A stretch of DNA of 14,904 bases, from the NCBI GenBank assembly GCA_964575675.1, contig CAZNRY010000100.1, positions 1-14,904 on the forward strand, written 5' to 3'. Source of the stretch: CAZNRY01 sp964575675. Lineage in GTDB: Bacteria > Eisenbacteria > RBG-16-71-46 > CAIMUX01 > VGJL01. The position numbers and the translations under genes are program-made. The notes under the pieces were generated by a model. That model was not told where the DNA came from. It saw only the letters and a list, made by a program, of their open reading frames with translations, and searched no databases. This document shows, piece after piece, positions 7,268-12,662 of this stretch. Each line of letters opens with the position of its first letter. Within the stretch, counting starts at the first letter, position 1.

Positions 7268-7654
7268 GAGCGAATGTCCCTCCTCCTCGTTCCGGATGCG
7301 TCCCGCGGGTTCTTCAATCACGTAGGTCCAGAGTCATGGTTTGAGCGGTGGACCATCGAGTCTCAGGCTAGATCGCGGCGGTTACGGAGGAGTTACGCAG
7401 AACGGCGGCATACGTTCGCCTCTTGCAACCCGTCAGCCTTGGCGTTTTTGCAGTTGGCATGATGCGTCGCAAGGGTTGCCTCGCCGTTCTTCCTTCGTCC
7501 ACGTCCGTCCCATGCCAGGTCCGTTCTCTGGCCAAACTCAGCATAACATCATATAAGGCAGATATATACACGATCTTACTATCTCGCCGGCAAACTTGCC
7601 GGCCGATACGACTTCTATCTTGACGGATTCCTGAGAGGGTAGTAGGGTTCTCTC
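7268..7654. other. Non-coding stretch between the exported-protein gene and the BREX operon
   Basis: About 390 bases with no convincing gene; the short frames seen here lack ribosome sites and protein-like composition. The left part is GC-rich. Bases about 7536-7585 form a clear AT-rich island (CATAACATCATATAAGG, GATATATACACG, TTACTATC), the best place for the BREX promoter, although I cannot fix a -35/-10 pair. A perfect interrupted palindrome follows at 7586-7603, then a hairpin at the brxA-like ribosome site. A loose inverted pair GCAACCC/GGGTTGC lies near 7425 and 7476. No tRNA, insertion sequence or attachment-site duplication is visible. Confidence 0.5.
7586..7603. promoter_or_regulatory. 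Perfect interrupted palindrome, possible BREX operator
   Basis: GCCGGCAAACTTGCCGGC consists of 8-base arms GCCGGCAA/TTGCCGGC around a two-base centre. It sits just downstream of the AT-rich promoter-like segment and 51 bases before the brxA-like ATG, where a repressor would block transcription or read into the 5' leader. Regulator identity is unknown; BREX loci often carry a WYL-type repressor gene, but none is in this window. Confidence 0.4.
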
Positions 7655-7655
7655 A
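7632..7655 (+). promoter_or_regulatory. Hairpin presenting the ribosome binding site of the brxA-like gene
   Basis: TGAGAG (7632-7637) pairs with CTCTCA (7650-7655), the last base being the A of the start codon. The 12-base loop holds the AGGG ribosome site (7644-7647). A 6-bp stem is weak, so a role in tuning initiation is only possible. Confidence 0.25.
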
Positions 7656-8452
7656 TGCCCACACGAGACTGGATCTTCGACCCCGTCGGAGTCCTCCCGG
7701 CCCTTTCCAAGGCCGGCTTCCGCTTCGGCGAGAAGGGGACCCATACAAGCCGGACCATGATGCTCGCCGAGCTCCGCGACCTCTTCACGGCACTCCCGGT
7801 CGACGCGACTCGAGATGCCTACGAGACCGAGATCATCGACCACAACGTCCTCGGAAAATCGACCGCGGCGACCCGTCGCCTGACGAACCAGCGTCTCAGC
7901 GAGCTTTATGGCCTCGATCCCAGGCTCCCGCTCTTCCGGGTGCTTCGTCACCTTTGGGCGATCGACGAAGCAGGGCGGCCTCTCCTTGCGCTGCTCTGCG
8001 CCATCGCTCGGGATCCTCTGCTACGATCGACGGCGCCGGTCGTGCTCGATCTCCCCGTTGGCGCCGAGCTTGTGAGGACAACATTCCTTGATGCCATCCG
8101 GGAGGCTGTGGGCTCTCGATTGAACGAAGCGGTGCTGGATAAGGTCGCGCGCAACGCGGCCAGTTCGTGGTCCCAGTCCGGCCATCTGGTGGGAAGAGTC
8201 CGAAAGATACGCAGGCGTGTGACACCAACCCCTGGTTCGCTTGCACTTGCCATCTGGATGGGATCGCTCGAAGGCTTGGCAGGCGAAAGGCTTCTTGAGA
8301 GCTGCTGGGCAAGCGTGCTCGATCGAAAGGGCCACGGACTCGTGCCGGATCTTATCCAGGCAAGGCAGCTCGGTCTGCTTCACGCCCGGGTCGGCGGCGG
8401 CGTCATCGAGATCGGAACGAGCCGCCTGGATTCCGTAGCGATGGGGTTCTAG
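7655..8452 (+). CDS. brxA: BrxA-like protein (DUF1819-related), first gene of BREX operon
   Basis: A soluble 265-residue protein with no signal or membrane helix. It lies directly before brxB and brxC, the position of brxA in several BREX types, and shares the general layout of BrxA: a short N-terminal segment (ALSKAGFRFGEKGTHTSR), then an N-x-LGKSTAATRRLTNQRLSELYGL segment (about residues 64-88) like the N-x-L...T...R...RL stretch of DUF1819 proteins. A helical core follows, with RNAASSWSQSGHLVGRV near residues 166-182, resembling the late 'L-x-x-G-L/H-L' winged-helix part. BrxA of E. coli is about 200 residues, so this one is longer. BrxA proteins bind DNA and are needed for BREX defence in some systems; the exact role is unsettled. 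ATG 7655 has AGGG seven bases upstream. The gene stops two bases before brxB. The assignment rests partly on context. Confidence 0.68.
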   Translation: MPTRDWIFDPVGVLPALSKAGFRFGEKGTHTSRTMMLAELRDLFTALPVDATRDAYETEIIDHNVLGKSTAATRRLTNQRLSELYGLDPRLPLFRVLRHLWAIDEAGRPLLALLCAIARDPLLRSTAPVVLDLPVGAELVRTTFLDAIREAVGSRLNEAVLDKVARNAASSWSQSGHLVGRVRKIRRRVTPTPGSLALAIWMGSLEGLAGERLLESCWASVLDRKGHGLVPDLIQARQLGLLHARVGGGVIEIGTSRLDSVAMGF

Positions 8453-8454
8453 AC

Positions 8455-9012
8455 ATGGGACGGATCGAGGATCTAGCCGCGGTTTACCAGCACCACGTGA
8501 GCGCACCCTGGCAGCGGACGGTCGCCGGGGCGCAGCGCGTCATGATGGTGGTCTACGAGAAGGAGCTCGAGCGGACGCTACGCGCCCGGATCGGCGAGTT
8601 CGAGCAGGCGACCGTGCGCTCCGGGCACGGCTGGAAGCTAGTGGACTGCACGAACTGGTTTTCGGCGTGGATGGTGCGAGACGACTACCGGGACGCCTAC
8701 TTCGAGGATCCATCGCTCTTGGGCATGAAGCTCGAAGGCGAGTTCCGGCGCGATGTGGCGCGGAAGCTTGCGGATGAGCTCGAGGCGGCGGATGACAACA
8801 CGGTTGTCGCCCTCCTCGGCGTTGGTTCCCTCTACGGTTTCCTGAGAGTGTCGGAGTTGATCCGGGAAGTGGAGCAATCGATCCACGGCCGCCTGGTCGT
8901 GCTCTTTCCCGGAACGAAGAACGAGAACAACTATCGTTTGCTCGATGCCCGCGACGGCTGGAACTACCTCGCCAGCGGCATCACACTCCATGGGGGAGGG
9001 ATGATCCCGTGA
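8455..9012 (+). CDS. brxB: BREX protein BrxB (DUF1788)
   Basis: A 185-residue cytoplasmic protein, normal length for BrxB. The diagnostic C-terminal half is present: VVALLGVGSLYGFLRVSELI (residues 117-136), then RLVVLFPGTKNENNYRLLDA (146-165) leading into RDGWNYLA (166-173). The FPG and NNYRLLDARDGWNYLA elements are the signature of DUF1788. BrxB is a core component of type 1-like BREX systems, where it is required for phage exclusion; its molecular activity is not known. ATG 8455 follows the upstream stop by two bases and has no strong ribosome site, pointing to translational coupling. Its TGA overlaps the GTG start of brxC (GTGA). Confidence 0.92.
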   Translation: MGRIEDLAAVYQHHVSAPWQRTVAGAQRVMMVVYEKELERTLRARIGEFEQATVRSGHGWKLVDCTNWFSAWMVRDDYRDAYFEDPSLLGMKLEGEFRRDVARKLADELEAADDNTVVALLGVGSLYGFLRVSELIREVEQSIHGRLVVLFPGTKNENNYRLLDARDGWNYLASGITLHGGGMIP

Positions 9013-12000
9013 AGATCTATGATGTCCTCGACCGCGACCCTCGGACAAGCCGTCTTGCCAACAACGGCCAGGCGCGCATCACCGGCACGTCGGACGAGAA
9101 GGCGCTCGCCGAGCTCCGTGCTGAGCTAGAGACTTTCGTTTGCGATGGGCAGTTCGGCAATGCGCTCCAACGCGTCCTCGGCCGCTACCTCGAGAACCTC
9201 GGCGCCCCCCGCCAGGATTCGGCGTGGGTCAGCGGATTCTTCGGAAGCGGGAAGTCCCACCTGCTCAAGATGATCACCCACCTTTGGGTGAACACGCCCT
9301 TCGAGGACGGCTCCACGGCTCGGAACCTCATTCGCGGCGGGTTGCCCGACGAGGTCGAGGCGCAGCTCCGTGAGCTCGACATACAGGCTCGACGGGTGGG
9401 CAAACCGGCGGTCGCCGCGGCCGGGTCGCTCCTCGGTGGGAGCGTGGATTACGTCCGCCACACGGTTCTCTCGATCCTGCTCCAGGGCTGCGGTTGGCCC
9501 ACCCAGTATCCGCAAGCGATGTTCTGCTTCTGGCTCCGCGAGCAGGGGCTGCTCGACACGGTCCGCGCGTCAGTCGAAGGGGCAGGCCGCGACTGGCTGC
9601 GCGAACTGAACAACCTTTACGTGAGCCCGGTCATCGCCCGGGCACTGATCCAAGCCGATCCGGACTTCGCGGTCGATGAGAAGGCGGCGCGGCAGGTCCT
9701 GGTTCAGCAGTTTCCCCAGTTGACGACCGACATCACGACCCAGCAGTTCATTGAGGCTGGCCGCAAGGCTCTCTCGTCCGACCAAACGCTGCCCCTCACG
9801 ATTCTCGTTCTCGACGAGGTGCAGCAGTACATCAACGAAGGCGGGGATCGAGCGTCGGCGATCACCGAGGTGGCCGAGGCGGTGCAGACGCAGTTCGACA
9901 GCCGGGTCATGCTGGTCGGCGCCGGACAATCGGCGCTTGGGTCGGGAACGCAGTCGCTGATGTGGCTCCGCGATCGATTCCGGATCACGGTGGAACTCAC
10001 CGACGCAGACGTTGAGGCGGTCACGCGCAAGGTGCTGCTCCACAAGAAACCGAGCGCCGTCCCCACGCTCGAGGAGGTTCTGGAAGCGCACTCCGGGGAG
10101 GTCGCGCGCCATCTGAAAGGTACGCGCCTCGGCCAGCGAACCGAGGATCGGAGAGACCGCACGCCCGACTACCCGCTGCTCCCCACGCGCCGGCGATTTT
10201 GGGAGGCCTGCTTCCAGGCCGCAGACCAGGCAGGTACGCAAAGTCAACTTCGGTCCCAACTACGGATCCTCCACGATTCGCTCCATGAGATCGCAGAACA
10301 GCCGCTCGGGATGGTCATCCCCGCGAGCGATTTGTTCAACGCGCTGGCGCCGGCTCTGGTGAACACGGGCGTGCTCCTCAATGAGATCGACACGCGCATC
10401 CAGAAGCTCGACGACGGCACCGAGGAAGGTCGTCTGCGGCGCGACGTTTCCGGACTGGTGTTTCTGATCGGGAAGCTGCCTCGTCAGGAGAGCATGGACC
10501 TGGGCGTCCGCGCCGACTCGACCACCCTTGCGGACCTCCTGGTCAGAGATCTCAGGACGGACACGGGGCCGTTCCGCAAGGGCGTCGCCACAGCGCTCGA
10601 TACGCTCGCGGGCGAGGGCGTCCTCATGAAGGTGGGTGAGGAGTATCGCCTCCAGACTACCGAGGGGGCTGAGTGGGACCGAGCCTTCCGGGAGCGGCAG
10701 ACGGCCATTCGCCAGAGCGAGGTTGAGATCGCGATGCGGCGCGACCAGATCTTTGGGCGGGATATTCAATCGATCCTTGCGGACACGAGGCTTAACCACG
10801 GCGAGGCAAAGATCCGGCGGACCCTCATGCTCCACACGGGTGGCGATGCTCCCCGGCCCGGAGGTGACTCGGTGATCGCTTGGCTGCGCGACGGGTGGTC
10901 GTGCGCCCTGAAGGAAGTCGAGAGCGAGGCGCGAAGGTTGGGCAACGAGGATTCGACGCTCCACATCCATCTGCCGAAGAAGAGCGCGGATGAGCTGCGG
11001 GACCGGATCATCGACGTCGAGGCCGCGCAGCAGGTCCTCGACCACCATGGGTCTCCGGCATCGCCCGAGGGACGCGAGGCCCGTGAGAGCATGGAGAGTC
11101 GTCGTCGCACAGCCGAGGCGAGCCGGGACGAGATCGTCCGCGAGGTGATCCGCGCCGCCCGCGTCTTCCAGAGCGGCGGCAGCGAAGTCTATGGCGAAGG
11201 TCTCGCCGAGAAGATCGCGGCCGGCTGCGAGGCGTCGCTTGCCCGACTCTTCGCTCGATTCGACGAGGGCGATCACCGTGCGTGGGAAGCGGCGGTCAAA
11301 CGCGCCCGCGAGGGATCGGATCAGCCGTTCAAGGTTGTCGGGTGGGATGGACCGACCGAGGATCACCCCGTCGCGAAGGAGCTGCTCGCGCGGGTGGGAA
11401 CGGGTTCGCGCGGAACAGACATCCACAGGATTCTCAAGGCCGCGCCTTTTGGATGGCCACAGGATGCGATCGATGCCGTCCTGATCGCGCTTCATCGGAG
11501 CGGTCACCTTCGCGCCACGCGCAACGGTCAGCCGATCCCGGTCGGGAGCCTCGATCAGGCTGGGGTCAAGGCGGCGGAATTCCGCCCCGAGAAGGTGCGG
11601 CTCGCGACGAGCCAGCGGATCGCCCTCCGCGGACTGTTCGAGAAGGTTGGCGTTACGACCAAGAGCGGCGATGAGGAACTTCGCGCCCCGGCGTTCCTGG
11701 ATGCCATGACGGACCTCGCTTCCCGCGCTGGCGGGGATGCGCCCCTGCCGCCCGTTCTCGACATGGTCTGGATCGCGGACCTGAAGCGCCAGGCTGGCGC
11801 CGAACAACTCGGCGCGATCCTGGATCGGAAGGACGATCTGGAGGCCGCGATCACGATGTGGACGAAGCGGGCCGACCTCGCGGGTAAGCGGCGGCCGACT
11901 TGGGAGATTGCGCTGGCGTTCAGCCGCCACGCCGCGGGGCTTCCCGTCGCGGACGAGGTTGGGCCGCAGCTCGACGCAATCCTGACGCAGCGGTCGCTCC

Positions 12001-12479
12001 TGGATGGGACGGATCAGGTGAAGCCTCTTGCGGCCAAGCTCGCCGCGGCCTTGCGCGAGACGCTGACCGCGCGGCACACCGCGCTGACGGGCGCGATCCG
12101 CGAGGCACAGCAGATGCTCGCCGGCGACTCGACCTGGGCGAAGCTCGATCCCAGTGCCGCGGCGGACGTTTGCCGCTCGGTCGGCCTTGAGTCGCCACCG
12201 GCGCTCCAGATTGCAGCGGATGAGGCCCTGCGGAGCGCGCTCGACGCGCAGTCCCTCGCCGGCTGGCAGGCGACCATCGATGCTGTGCCGCAGCGGGTGA
12301 CGAACGCGCTGGCCGAGGCTGTCAAGCGGCTCGAGCCAGATGACCCGGCGAAGCGCGCGACCACCATCCCGATCCGCAAGGGGACCCTCGCCGACAAGGC
12401 GGCCGTGCAGGAGTGGCTTGCCGAGCACGAGAAGAAGCTCACCGAGGCCGTGGCCAAAGGCCCGGTGATCGTGAGCTAG
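9009..12479 (+). CDS. brxC: BREX P-loop ATPase BrxC (PglY-type)
   Basis: A large ATPase of 1156 residues, close to the usual 1150-1250. The N-terminus (MKIYDVLDRDPRTSRL) and the block WVSGFFGSGKSHLLKM match BrxC. Walker A is G76-FFGSGK-S83 and Walker B is LVLDE with Asp269-Glu270, so nucleotide binding and hydrolysis look intact. About 800 residues follow, mostly helical, with a charged segment around 555-590 and an Ala-rich region near the C-terminus. BrxC is essential for BREX-mediated methylation and phage exclusion in studied systems and is thought to form an assembly with BrxB, PglX and PglZ. The GTG at 9009 overlaps the brxB stop and has GGGGGAGGG about a dozen bases upstream. A long minus-strand open frame over its 3' half is a by-product of GC-rich codon use. 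Confidence 0.95.
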   Translation: MKIYDVLDRDPRTSRLANNGQARITGTSDEKALAELRAELETFVCDGQFGNALQRVLGRYLENLGAPRQDSAWVSGFFGSGKSHLLKMITHLWVNTPFEDGSTARNLIRGGLPDEVEAQLRELDIQARRVGKPAVAAAGSLLGGSVDYVRHTVLSILLQGCGWPTQYPQAMFCFWLREQGLLDTVRASVEGAGRDWLRELNNLYVSPVIARALIQADPDFAVDEKAARQVLVQQFPQLTTDITTQQFIEAGRKALSSDQTLPLTILVLDEVQQYINEGGDRASAITEVAEAVQTQFDSRVMLVGAGQSALGSGTQSLMWLRDRFRITVELTDADVEAVTRKVLLHKKPSAVPTLEEVLEAHSGEVARHLKGTRLGQRTEDRRDRTPDYPLLPTRRRFWEACFQAADQAGTQSQLRSQLRILHDSLHEIAEQPLGMVIPASDLFNALAPALVNTGVLLNEIDTRIQKLDDGTEEGRLRRDVSGLVFLIGKLPRQESMDLGVRADSTTLADLLVRDLRTDTGPFRKGVATALDTLAGEGVLMKVGEEYRLQTTEGAEWDRAFRERQTAIRQSEVEIAMRRDQIFGRDIQSILADTRLNHGEAKIRRTLMLHTGGDAPRPGGDSVIAWLRDGWSCALKEVESEARRLGNEDSTLHIHLPKKSADELRDRIIDVEAAQQVLDHHGSPASPEGREARESMESRRRTAEASRDEIVREVIRAARVFQSGGSEVYGEGLAEKIAAGCEASLARLFARFDEGDHRAWEAAVKRAREGSDQPFKVVGWDGPTEDHPVAKELLARVGTGSRGTDIHRILKAAPFGWPQDAIDAVLIALHRSGHLRATRNGQPIPVGSLDQAGVKAAEFRPEKVRLATSQRIALRGLFEKVGVTTKSGDEELRAPAFLDAMTDLASRAGGDAPLPPVLDMVWIADLKRQAGAEQLGAILDRKDDLEAAITMWTKRADLAGKRRPTWEIALAFSRHAAGLPVADEVGPQLDAILTQRSLLDGTDQVKPLAAKLAAALRETLTARHTALTGAIREAQQMLAGDSTWAKLDPSAAADVCRSVGLESPPALQIAADEALRSALDAQSLAGWQATIDAVPQRVTNALAEAVKRLEPDDPAKRATTIPIRKGTLADKAAVQEWLAEHEKKLTEAVAKGPVIVS

Positions 12480-12581
12480 GGAGTGAGGACCATGGACCTC
12501 GATCGAGGATGAAACCCCCCATCCACGCGTTGGACAATGAGTTACAGGCGAAAGTGCTCTCAGTGCACTCTTTGGCTGGAG

Positions 12582-12609
12582 TTGACAAGTAAACAGTTTT
12601 GCCCAGAAT
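12582..12609 (+). promoter_or_regulatory. Sigma-70-like promoter candidate for pglX
   Basis: A perfect TTGACA (12582-12587) is separated by 16 bases from CAGAAT (12604-12609), four of six matches to TATAAT. The predicted start of transcription falls at about 12616, inside the GTTTAC palindrome, and the first GTAAAC box lies just after the -35 element. This would give pglX its own transcript besides read-through from brxC. Confidence 0.42.
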
Positions 12610-12628
12610 TGTTTACTTAAGTAAACAG
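12587..12628. promoter_or_regulatory. Operator-like cluster of three GTAAAC boxes
   Basis: AAGTAAACAG occurs twice in direct orientation (12587-12596 and 12619-12628). Between them an inverted copy GTTTACTT makes the perfect 16-bp palindrome GTTTACTTAAGTAAAC (12611-12626). The boxes overlap the promoter candidate and its expected start point, the usual placement for a repressor. The binding protein is unknown. Confidence 0.5.
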
Positions 12629-12644
12629 GTGGAAAGCGCCATAC

Positions 12645-12662
12645 ATGGACACGACGCAATGA
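12645..12662 (+). CDS. Possible 5-codon leader ORF (MDTTQ) coupled to pglX
   Basis: ATG 12645 has AGGTGGAAAG about nine bases upstream, the best ribosome site in this interval, and reads MDTTQ then TGA. Its stop overlaps the pglX ATG as ATGA (12659-12662). pglX itself has no good ribosome site at the right distance, so this minicistron could load ribosomes for it. It could also be chance. Confidence 0.22.
   Translation: MDTTQ

Larger units (their letters stand above)
12480..12658. other. brxC-pglX intergenic regulatory region
   Basis: These 179 bases contrast with the 2-base gap and overlap earlier in the operon. They contain a perfect 12-bp palindrome CCTCGATCGAGG (12497-12508), a small inverted pair GGATG/CATCC (12507-12524), an 8-bp palindrome AGTGCACT (12562-12569) and a promoter-like pair. 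Three GTAAAC boxes and a tiny leader frame complete it. The second half is notably AT-rich for this genome. No T-run follows any hairpin, so no intrinsic terminator is called. Confidence 0.55.

Noticed and set aside
7268..7654. Mobile element, tRNA or attachment-site boundary before the BREX operon
   Set aside because: No transposase, tRNA fold, terminal inverted repeats or matching direct repeat could be seen, and composition does not shift at the boundary apart from the AT-rich promoter segment.
12497..12524. Intrinsic terminator after brxC
   Set aside because: The palindrome CCTCGATCGAGG and the GGATG/CATCC pair have no following T-run, so they are unlikely to stop transcription.
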